This document shows, piece after piece, positions 51,325-59,900 of a stretch of DNA of 64,000 nt (position 1 is its first letter; the number at the start of each line of letters is the position of its first letter). The DNA is taken from NCBI GenBank assembly GCA_045632265.1, contig JAZQWG010000031.1, positions 25,060 through 89,059 of the forward strand, read 5' to 3'. Made by a program: the position numbers and the translations under genes. Under the pieces are notes generated by a model. That model was not told the origin of the DNA and did not search any database. It saw nothing but the letters and a program-made list of their open reading frames with translations. The DNA is from Scatosoma sp045632265 (GTDB taxonomy: Bacteria > Bacillota > Clostridia > Christensenellales > Borkfalkiaceae).

Positions 51325-51945
51325 ATGAAAAAGCAATGGAATGCTGAAGAAAAATTGCAATACGAACGTGCTTTGATTGCAAGTGGCGTGAAGTATATTG
51401 CGGGTGTGGACGAAGTGGGCAGAGGCCCGCTTGCAGGGCCCGTTGTTTGCGCGGCTGTAATTATGCCTTTGGAAGAAAGCGAGCTTGTTATCGGCGTGGA
51501 CGATAGCAAAAAACTTTCCGAAAAGAAGAGAACGCTTCTTGCCGAAGAAATTAAGAAAAAGGCGCTTTGCTACACCATTGTCGAAGTGGACGAAAAGACG
51601 ATTGACGAAATCAATATCTTGGAAGCGACCAAACTCGGCATGAAAAAAGCGATTGAAACGCTTGCTATCACGCCCGAAATGGTGCTCACTGACGGCAATA
51701 TGACGATTGATATTGCGCACAAACAAAAAAGCGTTATCGGCGGGGATGCGCTTTGCTATTCTATCGGTGCGGCAAGCATTATCGCCAAAGTTTACCGTGA
51801 CAACATGATGGACGAGCTTGCCAAAGAATACCCCTATTACGGCTTTGAAAAGAACAAGGGCTACGGCACGGCGGCGCATATTCAAGGGATAAAGGAGCAC
51901 GGCTTATGCCCCATTCATCGCAGGACGTTTACAAAAAAGTTTTAG
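51325..51945 (+). CDS. rnhB: Ribonuclease HII
   Basis: A 206-residue RNase that nicks RNA-DNA hybrids and removes misincorporated ribonucleotides. The catalytic acidic residues lie in YIAGVDEVGRGPLAGPVVCAAV (Asp, Glu), GVDDSKKLSEKKR, MVLTDGNM and IGAASIIAKVYRD. The C-terminus GYGTAAHIQGIKEHGLCPIHRRTF is typical. AAAGGGGAAAAG precedes the ATG. It overlaps yraN by 40 bp. Confidence 0.96.
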   Translation: MKKQWNAEEKLQYERALIASGVKYIAGVDEVGRGPLAGPVVCAAVIMPLEESELVIGVDDSKKLSEKKRTLLAEEIKKKALCYTIVEVDEKTIDEINILEATKLGMKKAIETLAITPEMVLTDGNMTIDIAHKQKSVIGGDALCYSIGAASIIAKVYRDNMMDELAKEYPYYGFEKNKGYGTAAHIQGIKEHGLCPIHRRTFTKKF

Positions 51946-52265
51946 GCAAGAAAGGGGAAAAAGCGGTGGAAAACTTTCTGCAAAAGGCAGGCGTGAAAAT
52001 TTTGCACCGCAACTATAAAACCCCCTTTGGCGAAGCCGATTTAATCGCGCAAGATAAAGACGAAATCCTTTTTATCGAAGTGAAAACCCGTTCAAGCGAA
52101 GCGTACGGCAGCGGGGCTGAAGCGGTGACGAGCGCAAAGCAAGCCCGCTATTATAAGATAGCGCAATTTTATAGTCTTAAACAAGGCAAGGAAGTCAACG
52201 CCCGTTTCGACGTGGCGGAAGTGTCGCCCACCTTACAAATCAACTATCTCAAAAACGCCTTTTGA
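51906..52265 (+). CDS. YraN (UPF0102) family nuclease-like protein
   Basis: A 119-residue protein with the YraN restriction-endonuclease-like fold: GKKGEKAVENFLQKAGVKILHRNYKTPFGEADLIAQDKDEILFIEVKTRSS, of which the key residues are the Glu-Asp pair in GEADLI and the E-V-K of FIEVKTR. Its cellular role is not established. It is translated from inside the end of rnhB, an arrangement common in bacteria. Its stop lies within a terminator hairpin. Confidence 0.9.
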   Translation: MPHSSQDVYKKVLGKKGEKAVENFLQKAGVKILHRNYKTPFGEADLIAQDKDEILFIEVKTRSSEAYGSGAEAVTSAKQARYYKIAQFYSLKQGKEVNARFDVAEVSPTLQINYLKNAF

Positions 52266-52278
52266 TAGGCGTTTTTTT
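52251..52278 (+). terminator. Terminator overlapping the yraN stop codon
   Basis: AAAAACGCC (52251-52259) pairs with GGCGTTTTT (52268-52276); the yraN TGA is in the loop. Confidence 0.85.
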
Positions 52279-52311
52279 CTTGCAATAAAACAAGCGACGA
52301 TAAAAACGCTC

Positions 52312-52357
52312 TTTCGACAAAAGTGTTTTTTATTTGTTTTTCAATATATATTATACT
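52312..52357 (+). promoter_or_regulatory. Spo0A-type promoter of spoIIGA-sigE
   Basis: TTTCGACAAAA (52312-52322) contains TTCGACA, the reverse complement of the Spo0A box TGTCGAA. A -10 box TATACT is at 52352-52357, with no good -35 at normal spacing. The box would sit at about -45 to -51, where Spo0A sites lie at the Bacillus spoIIG promoter. The arrangement is seen; control by Spo0A is inferred. Confidence 0.65.
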
Positions 52358-52391
52358 ATCCCCAAACCTTTCAATGGCTTGGGGATTTTTT
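52358..52391 (+). terminator. Hairpin directly before spoIIGA, acting on read-through transcripts
   Basis: ATCCCCAA...CC (52358-52368) pairs with GG.TTGGGGAT (52376-52386), followed by TTTTT and the spoIIGA ATG. The 5' arm abuts the -10 box, so only transcripts coming from upstream carry the full hairpin. The 3' arm includes GGGGA, the probable ribosome-binding site. Confidence 0.65.
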
Positions 52392-53189
52392 ATGCTCGTG
52401 TACGTGGAATACGCATTTTTCTACAATTTCCTAATAGACGGGGTGCTTTTGCGCCTTGCCCTTTGGGCGGTTAGACGGAAAAAGCGTTGGCTAAACGTGC
52501 TTTTCGCCGCTTGTCTTGGCGGGGCGTTTGCACTGCTTTTTCCCTTGCTCACCTTGCCGCCTATCCTATCCTTTCTCTTAAAAATTGCGGTGGGCTGTTT
52601 GCTTTGCTTGCTTGCCTTTGGACGAGTGAAAAATAAAAAGCAATGGGGCATGTATGCGTTGAGTTGCACCTTTTTCTTTGCCTTTACCTTCGCTTTCGGC
52701 GGGGCTGTCGTGGGCGTTTTTGGCGAAAATCCCAAAAAAACAATCGTTATCCTATCGGTGGCGGCGCTTGGAGCATTGTCGCTTGCCTTGATAGAAAAAC
52801 TGTATGAAAAACGCGCTATATCCCAACACGTGTACAATTGCACGCTGCAAAATAGGGACAAAAGCTTATGCGTGGCGGGCTTTTACGACAGCGGAAATTT
52901 GGCAACGCATAAGGGCTTGCCCGTGTGCTTTCTATCCGTGGACGTTTTTTACGATTTGTTTGTGGACGAATTATCGAACAATCTTATGGAAGAGCTTGCC
53001 TTTTCCACCGTTGGCGGTGATAAGAAAACGGGGGTGACAAAGGGGGGAATAACGATCACGCTTTCTAAAAAAGAAAGGTTGCGTGGGGACGTATATTTCG
53101 CGCCGTCGACGAATATGGTATTGCGAGAGTACAAGTTGTTGCTCCCTTCTCGCATATTTGAACGTATGGACAAAATAAACGAAAAATAG
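52392..53189 (+). CDS. spoIIGA: SpoIIGA-type pro-sigma-E processing protease
   Basis: A 265-residue protein. The N-terminal half has about five membrane helices after the start LVYVEYAFFYNFLIDGVLL, which is characteristic of SpoIIGA. The C-terminal half is the aspartic-protease-like domain, with the catalytic Asp in AGFYDSGNLATHKGLPV. In Bacillus it cleaves the pro-sequence of sigma-E in the mother cell after septation. The ATG at 52392 is chosen; the longer frame from 52323 includes the promoter. The next gene, 9 bp on, encodes its substrate, which confirms the call. Confidence 0.9.
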   Translation: MLVYVEYAFFYNFLIDGVLLRLALWAVRRKKRWLNVLFAACLGGAFALLFPLLTLPPILSFLLKIAVGCLLCLLAFGRVKNKKQWGMYALSCTFFFAFTFAFGGAVVGVFGENPKKTIVILSVAALGALSLALIEKLYEKRAISQHVYNCTLQNRDKSLCVAGFYDSGNLATHKGLPVCFLSVDVFYDLFVDELSNNLMEELAFSTVGGDKKTGVTKGGITITLSKKERLRGDVYFAPSTNMVLREYKLLLPSRIFERMDKINEK

Positions 53190-53197
53190 AGGTGGTT

Positions 53198-53926
53198 ATG
53201 TTTAGAATTATGGACGTTTGGACGGTATTTTTGCAAAAAATAAACTTTATCGAAGCGAAAAACACGGTGGACTACGTGTGCGGAAGCGGGGAAGCTTTGC
53301 CCTTGCCACTTTCTTCAAAAGAAGAAAGTGACACGATTGACAAAATGCTAAACGGGGAAGAAATTGAAAAGGAAAGGGCGAAATCCGATTTAATTCAACA
53401 CAACCTTCGTCTTGTCGTATATATTGCCCGAAAATTCGACAACACGGGCGTGGACAACGACGACCTTATTTCGATAGGCACGATAGGGCTTATCAAGGCA
53501 ATCAATTCTTTCAAGACGGACAAAAATATCAAGCTAGCAACCTACGCTTCCCGTTGCATTGAAAACGAAATTTTGATGTATTTGCGCCGCACCGCCCGCC
53601 TAAAGAGCGAAATATCTTTTGACGAGCCGTTAAACACCGATTTTGAAGGGAACGAGCTGCTTTTGTGTGACGTGCTTGGCACGTCGGCGGACACCGTGTA
53701 CGGGGGTATTGAAACGAAAGCGGAAAGAGAGCAGCTTCGGGAAGCTCTTAAAAAGTTGACGGATAGGGAAAGGAAAATTATGTGTTTGCGCTTTGGTTTG
53801 GGCGGTGGCGAAGAAATGACACAAAAGGACGTTGCCGATTTGCTCGGCATTTCCCAAAGCTACATATCCCGTTTGGAAAAGAAAATTATTTTGCGCTTGA
53901 AAAAAGAGATTGCAAAAATGGAATAA
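53198..53926 (+). CDS. sigE: Sporulation sigma factor sigma-E (pro-form)
   Basis: A 242-residue sigma-70 family factor. The first 25-30 residues resemble a membrane-associating pro-sequence, followed by the SigE/SigK hallmark GSGEALPLPLSSKEE. Region 2 has HNLRLVVYIARKF and DLISIGTIGLIKAINSF; region 4 has LTDRERKIMCLRFGL and QKDVADLLGISQSYISRLEKKI. SpoIIGA encoded just upstream would activate it in the mother cell. GAGG lies 5 bases before the ATG at 53198. sigG, which often follows, is absent. Confidence 0.93.
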   Translation: MFRIMDVWTVFLQKINFIEAKNTVDYVCGSGEALPLPLSSKEESDTIDKMLNGEEIEKERAKSDLIQHNLRLVVYIARKFDNTGVDNDDLISIGTIGLIKAINSFKTDKNIKLATYASRCIENEILMYLRRTARLKSEISFDEPLNTDFEGNELLLCDVLGTSADTVYGGIETKAEREQLREALKKLTDRERKIMCLRFGLGGGEEMTQKDVADLLGISQSYISRLEKKIILRLKKEIAKME

Positions 53927-53942
53927 AAAAGCAAATAGGCTA

Positions 53943-53971
53943 TTGACAAATCCCCAAAGCTGTTGTAAAAT
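53943..53971 (+). promoter_or_regulatory. Promoter of the secreted phosphoesterase gene
   Basis: TTGACA (53943-53948), 17-bp spacer, TAAAAT (53966-53971), sigma-A-like, 54 bp before the start codon. Confidence 0.75.
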
Positions 53972-54025
53972 AAATGCTACGGACATAATTTTGTTTATAA
54001 CAAAATCCACTTAGGGAGAAATCGT

Positions 54026-56785
54026 ATGACGAAAATAGCAAAAAGAGCATGGACGGCGCTGATGATAGGGGTTATCACCCTTTTGATTGCGTTTGGGTTT
54101 TATGCGATACCAAAAAGCGAAAGGGCGAGCGCGGAAACAAACGGCTCGTTTAGCGTGCAAAAAACGACTTTTGCCGAAGGGGAAGATATTTACGTCATGG
54201 CAACGGGCTCGGGTACGGACTGGATAGGCATTTTCCGACAAGGGGAAAATACTTCTATTCTTTGGTATTACGTGGCGGAAAAGGGCGCGTGCTTTAATAT
54301 TTTAGACGGAACGCCAAATAGCGGTGAAAGCAAGGAAAGCCTTGTCGCAGGGGAATACGTCATCGCCTATATCCCCAACAACTTGGAAGGAATTTCCAAC
54401 GCTACGCAAACGCAAAACATAACGATTACGTCTTCCGACCTTCGCATTTCGAAAACTCGTTTTGCCGAAGGGGAACAAATTTTGCTTTCCGCAATCGGTG
54501 GGGGAACGGACTGGGTAGGCATTTACCGTGAAGGACAAACGCTTTCCGCCCGTTGGTATTACGTTGCCGAGGCGGGCTCGGGCAATTACGTAGATATTAC
54601 TACTTACGGATACAACAACGAAGCAAACGGCATTTCCGCAACGCTTGAAGCGGGCGATTACACCATTTATCTTATCCGCAACGACGGGGAATATTTCAAC
54701 GCCGAAGTGGCAATCGATATCACGATTACGCCGCAAGTTTATATGAGCGTGGACAAGACGGAATTTTCCTTAAAAGAGCCTATCTTCGTCACGGCAACGC
54801 ACCCCAACGCAAACGCTTGGGTGGGCTTGTACCGCACGACGGAAAGCGAGTATTGCCGTTGGTATTACGTATCCACGGCAAACAACGTGCCATACGATAT
54901 TACGAAAGGGGAAAAGAACGTCGAAACGTCCTTTTCGCCCAACGTTATGCGTGGGGATTACGAACTGCGTTTGATGATAGCAGACGGCAACGGTGGCTAC
55001 ACCGCCCTTTCCACGATAGCCATTAGCGTAGTAGGGGATAAGACGATTCCGTCCGCGCCCCTTTCCGCAAGCTACGTGCTTGAAAATGATACGGACGGGT
55101 ATGCGACGGGCACGGTAAGCGTGACAATGCCTACAAACGATATGAAAGATAGATGTATCGCTCTCTTTTGGGGGGACGATAACGGAATTTTTGAAGACTA
55201 TTCGTATATAAAATTCAAAGTGACGGGACAAACGACGACGTTCAGCTTTGGTAAAAACGTAATCATTCCCTTTGGCGCAACCAAGCTGTACGTGTATGCG
55301 AAAAACACCAACGGCGACGCGCTTTCTAATGATTGCATTCGCATAGACCTTCCCAAAGGCGCGGCAAAGAAAAACCCGCTTGGCACAAACGAAGGGGAAA
55401 CCTTTTGGGTTATCAGCGATACGCACGTCGACCAAGACGCAAACCATATCCACAACCAACATTTTGCCCACCTTTTAGAAGATATTGCTCGTATGGACGG
55501 CGATGCTATGTCGCTGATTGTAAACGGGGATATGACCAACCGTGGTAGAGAAGGGGATTTTGCAAATTTCCAAGCTATTTATGAAAATGCGAGCGGCGTT
55601 CCGCCTATGGTACTTGCAATGGGCAACCACGAATATTACAACGGCACGTACGAATACATCAACAGCAAATTTTACGCTCTTGCCAAATATCCCGACGGCA
55701 CGTACGTAAATAAAATGCACTTTGATTACTGGCAAGGTGGCTATCATTTCATATTCCTTGGCACGGACACGTGGCCGCAAGGCAACACGCACGCCGTTTT
55801 AAGCGAAGAAACGCTTGCGTGGTTTGACAGCGTGTTGGATGAAAGAAAGGACGAGGGTAAACCCACGTTCGTATTCTTGCACCAACCGATGTACGACACG
55901 GTTGCGGGCAGTCGTCCTGGGGAAGATTACAGCGGCGTGGAAGCGAATTCGGAAGCACGGCTTCGTGAAATTTTAGCCGACCACCCCGAAGTTATGATGT
56001 TCAACGGACATACGCACTGGACGATGAACGCGGAAGCGAATATCTACGAGGGCACAACCGAGCTTCCTATCACCATTTTCAACACCTCTTCGGCGGGCTA
56101 TCTTTGGACGACGTACGACAATGCCAGCGGCGATTATTTGTACGGCAGCGAAGGGTATTATCTTCGTGTAGTGGGGGATACCTTGTACGTTATGGGTTAC
56201 GATTTCGTTGCCGATCAATGGATTTCGGCGGCGCAATATTGCGTGGACCTTAACCCCGCCAACGGCGAAGCTTGCGAAGAAGAAAAACACGATTGCACGG
56301 ACAACGATAACGACCACGATTGTGATATTTGTGACGAAGCATTGACGACTTGCAACGACGGCGATAACAACCATAAATGCGATTTGTGCGGCGCAACTTT
56401 AACGATTTGCGCGGATAACGACAACGACCATGATTGCGATGTTTGCGGGGTGGTTTTATCAAGTTGCAACGACAGCGATAACGATAATCAATGCGACGTT
56501 TGTGGTGAGCCGACGGGCACGATTGAACCTAATCCCGATGCGCCGAACGAGCCCGTTGAACCTAATCCCGAGCCTAATCCCGAACCCAACCCCGACGATA
56601 CGACCGACGAGCCGAGCGAGCCAAATACGCCTAACGAGCCGAGCGAAACGCCGTCCACCGACAATCAAACGGGGGAAGAAACGCAAGGCGAAAGCAAGGG
56701 CTGTCAATCGTCGATTTGCGGACTTTCTTGCATTGTTTTGGCTCTTGCGAGTGCCGCTTTGATAAAGAAACGGAAAAGTGAATAA
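54026..56785 (+). CDS. Secreted calcineurin-like phosphoesterase with Cys/His repeats and C-terminal anchor
   Basis: A 919-residue surface protein. A signal peptide (about 1-37) is followed by three tandem ~100-residue beta modules (about 38-335), each with a DWIGIFR, DWVGIYR or AWVGLYR motif and then WYYV. A further beta domain precedes the metallophosphoesterase (about 455-735), whose metal motifs are ISDTHVD, NGDMTNRG, GNHEYYNG, FLHQP and NGHTH. Residues about 750-830 hold four 19-residue C-x6-H-x-C-x2-C units (one has Asn in place of His), then a Pro/Glu/Asn linker, and at the end GCQSS, a hydrophobic helix and KKRKSE. The substrate is unknown. It has its own promoter and terminator, and shares the repeat and tail with the giant gene after it. 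AGGGAG precedes the ATG. Confidence 0.85.
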   Translation: MTKIAKRAWTALMIGVITLLIAFGFYAIPKSERASAETNGSFSVQKTTFAEGEDIYVMATGSGTDWIGIFRQGENTSILWYYVAEKGACFNILDGTPNSGESKESLVAGEYVIAYIPNNLEGISNATQTQNITITSSDLRISKTRFAEGEQILLSAIGGGTDWVGIYREGQTLSARWYYVAEAGSGNYVDITTYGYNNEANGISATLEAGDYTIYLIRNDGEYFNAEVAIDITITPQVYMSVDKTEFSLKEPIFVTATHPNANAWVGLYRTTESEYCRWYYVSTANNVPYDITKGEKNVETSFSPNVMRGDYELRLMIADGNGGYTALSTIAISVVGDKTIPSAPLSASYVLENDTDGYATGTVSVTMPTNDMKDRCIALFWGDDNGIFEDYSYIKFKVTGQTTTFSFGKNVIIPFGATKLYVYAKNTNGDALSNDCIRIDLPKGAAKKNPLGTNEGETFWVISDTHVDQDANHIHNQHFAHLLEDIARMDGDAMSLIVNGDMTNRGREGDFANFQAIYENASGVPPMVLAMGNHEYYNGTYEYINSKFYALAKYPDGTYVNKMHFDYWQGGYHFIFLGTDTWPQGNTHAVLSEETLAWFDSVLDERKDEGKPTFVFLHQPMYDTVAGSRPGEDYSGVEANSEARLREILADHPEVMMFNGHTHWTMNAEANIYEGTTELPITIFNTSSAGYLWTTYDNASGDYLYGSEGYYLRVVGDTLYVMGYDFVADQWISAAQYCVDLNPANGEACEEEKHDCTDNDNDHDCDICDEALTTCNDGDNNHKCDLCGATLTICADNDNDHDCDVCGVVLSSCNDSDNDNQCDVCGEPTGTIEPNPDAPNEPVEPNPEPNPEPNPDDTTDEPSEPNTPNEPSETPSTDNQTGEETQGESKGCQSSICGLSCIVLALASAALIKKRKSE

Positions 56786-56793
56786 GCAAAGAG

Positions 56794-56826
56794 AAAGAGC
56801 TATGTTTTGAGAACATGGCTCTTTTT
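56794..56826 (+). terminator. Terminator after the phosphoesterase gene
   Basis: AAAGAGC and ATGTT (56794-56806) pair with AACAT and GCTCTTT (56812-56824), with one mismatch, followed by TTT. Confidence 0.85.
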
Positions 56827-56914
56827 TGGTATTATTTTTTATGCGCGAAGGGGGGAAAGAAGCAAAAAATACAAAAAAACAGACAAAAACTGGGATAAGT
56901 TTTTCAAAACCGTA

Positions 56915-56943
56915 TTGACGAAAGAAAAAATCTATATTATAAT
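56915..56943 (+). promoter_or_regulatory. Promoter of the giant repeat-protein gene
   Basis: TTGACG (56915-56920), 17-bp spacer, TATAAT (56938-56943), close to consensus; AAGGAG precedes the ATG at 56982. Confidence 0.82.
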
Positions 56944-56981
56944 GTAAAGTATCTTATTCGTAAAAGATAAGGAGAAAAATT

Positions 56982-59900
56982 ATGGCAAAGAAAAAGACCA
57001 AGAAAACAATTATCGCTTTAATAGGAGCATTGACGGCTTGCGTAGGTGCGGGTTTTGCATTGCAAAACACGGAAATCAAGGCTGCGGCGGCAACGGGGAC
57101 GAGTGTGTCCACCGATTTCACAAACGGCTTGCCCGCAGGGATTTCTATTCCGTCTACGTCCGCTTCTTTCGTGCGCGCGGAAGGGGGACAAATCGTCACG
57201 TCATTTGGCGCAACCGACGACGGGCATATCATTTTGACAACGGACGGCACGTATAACAATTTCACGATGGAATACGACGTCACGTACAACGGCGGTGGCT
57301 GGCTTGGACTTGTGCTTTTCAACACGCAAGACGATACGCTTGGCATGTATCAAAAGAACTTCATTTTCTCTACCGGCGCGGAGCTTTATGCTTTCAAAAA
57401 CGGCGGCACGGTGAAAATCGGCGATTTGCCTATGAACGTTATGGCGTTGGGTGCAACGACGCACGTTGTCGTTGTTGTGGAAAACGGCGTGACGAGCATT
57501 AGCTTATCCGATGCAAACAACTCCGTTTGCTTCACGCTTTCGTCGGCGGCGGAAGTGGCTTCGGAAAACTATATCGCTATTCCCAGCACGACGGGCACGA
57601 ACACGGTGATTGACAACTTTGCTATTTTCAACAACGATTTGACGGGGGACGGCGATCAAGTTGCCCCTGGTTATACCATGCTCCAAAATTGCGACGAAGT
57701 GATTGCTGACGTGACGATGAACGGGGCGCAGGCAGAACTTTCCCCTTCGACAAGTCACGTTATCCAAGGCGACGGCTCGGTAAAAGTGGTGGTGGGCGAT
57801 ACGGCGTGGGGGACTTTCCACGTAGCCTTAAAGGAAAACGGACAACCGCTTACGAGAGAAAGTTTGAACTCGTTTGAATATATCGAAATGTCGGTGTACC
57901 TTGAACAAAACGCTTCGGAAGTGTATTTCTACAACAAGTTCATGGGTGCGATGACGACGGGTTGGAACGTTATCCGTGTTTCGACGGAAGATTTCTTGGC
58001 GCAAGTGGATAGCTGGAACGGCTCGGGGATTGCTCCTTACGATTTCAACAGCGGCTTTGCCTATTTCCAAGTGCACGGCAATTCCGTAGACGGCGTAAGC
58101 GACACGCTGTACATAGACAATATCCGTGCAAAGACAAAGGAAGACCCCAACGTTGGGTATTCAATGGTGCAAGGTATGGAAGAAATGACGGTGACGGCGC
58201 AAGGCGCAGAGGTTAGCCTTTCCAGCGAACACGTCAAAGAAGGTCAATCGGCTTTGAAAGTGCATACGCTTGCAGGCTGGACGAGATTGAATATTCCCTT
58301 GCTTTTTGAAGGGGAAACGTTCAATGAAAGATTCTATGAAATGCACGATTTGATTGAAGTTTCTATCTACTCGGAACAAGCAGGGGCAAATTTCTATTTC
58401 CTCAACCATATTATGGGCACGTTGAACGCAGGTTGGAACACGTTTACCATTTCCATGGCAAACTTCTTATCGCAAATCAATCAGTACGGCGAACTTGCGT
58501 ACGATTCCACGACGGGCGTGGCGTATTTCCAAGTGCAAGGCGAAGGTGCTACCATTTACGTGGACAATATTCGTGCAAGACAATATAGCTTGAACGAGCT
58601 TGCATCGGGCGAAACGAAATACGTCAACTTCGACGACGGCAACGAAGCGGGCGGATGGCACACCGTTTTGACGGGCGGCGGCAGCGCATACGTGGAAAAC
58701 GGCGAATACGTAATGGACGCAACGAGCGAGAGTGGCGAACAATACGTCACCCTCGTCACCGACGATATGTATGAAAACTTTGTTTTGGAATACGATATGC
58801 GTATTTTGAACAAGTCGGAAAGCGCATGGGCACCCGTGCTTATGTACGGCGTATCGGACAACGAGTGGTTTGCTTCCAACAGCTTCGTTTACGTTACGAT
58901 GTGGGGCGCGTTGGCGGGCTTGCCCGACGGGAAAGTGCCCGCAGACACCTACGTACCTACCGTAAAACCTTTCGAAGCTTTCCAAACAAGCGATTTTGAA
59001 AGCGTGCGCGTGCGAGTAGAAGCGAAGGGCGGCTCGGTCACCGTCGCCTTCACTCGTGGCGAACAAAGCTATACGCAAACGATTATCACGGGCGATACTA
59101 CGCTTGGTAAAGTGGGTATTCCCGTATGCACGGGCTCGAAAATTGCTATCGACAACTTGACGATCGTCAACTTGGACGATTATTTCGGCTATAAAGTAGA
59201 AGAAAAGACGTTTGCAACGCAAAGCGTGAAAGTGAACGCAAACGAAACGGTTTCGGGCAAAATCGAACTTGGCGACATGACGAACAAGTCGGCTACGTTC
59301 GTATCCAACACGGACGGGCTTACGATTGATAAAAACGGCAACTGGTCGTACACGGCGGGCGCGCAAGCGGGCGAAACTACGCTTGCCTATGCGGTCGTTA
59401 TCAACGACGTCGTGGTCGGCGAGTGCGTACCCTTTGGCAATAAATACGAATATACGGCAAACGGCGTTATCAACGTGACGGTGGAACAAGTGGCTCACGA
59501 TTTCTGCGTTGACGATAACAAAGACTACGTTTGTGACGTTTGCGGAAAGACGGTGGGCGATGCTTACGGCGACAACGAGTTTGGTTGCATTGAGCCGAAC
59601 GAAGGTCCTTGCATAGATAACGACAACGACCACGTATGCGATTTTTGTGGGGAAGAATTGACAACTTGCGTGGATAGTGATAACAACCACGCATGCGATA
59701 TTTGCGGCGCTGAAACGAGCAAATGTTTCGATGAAGACAAGAATCATAAGTGTGATATTTGCGGTGCGACGTTGAGCGAATGCGCTGATGATAACAACGA
59801 CCACGGTTGTGACGTATGCGGCGATAAATTGACTGATTGCAACGACGGCGACAACAACCACAAATGCGACTTGTGCGATAAGGTATTAAGCGAATGTGCG

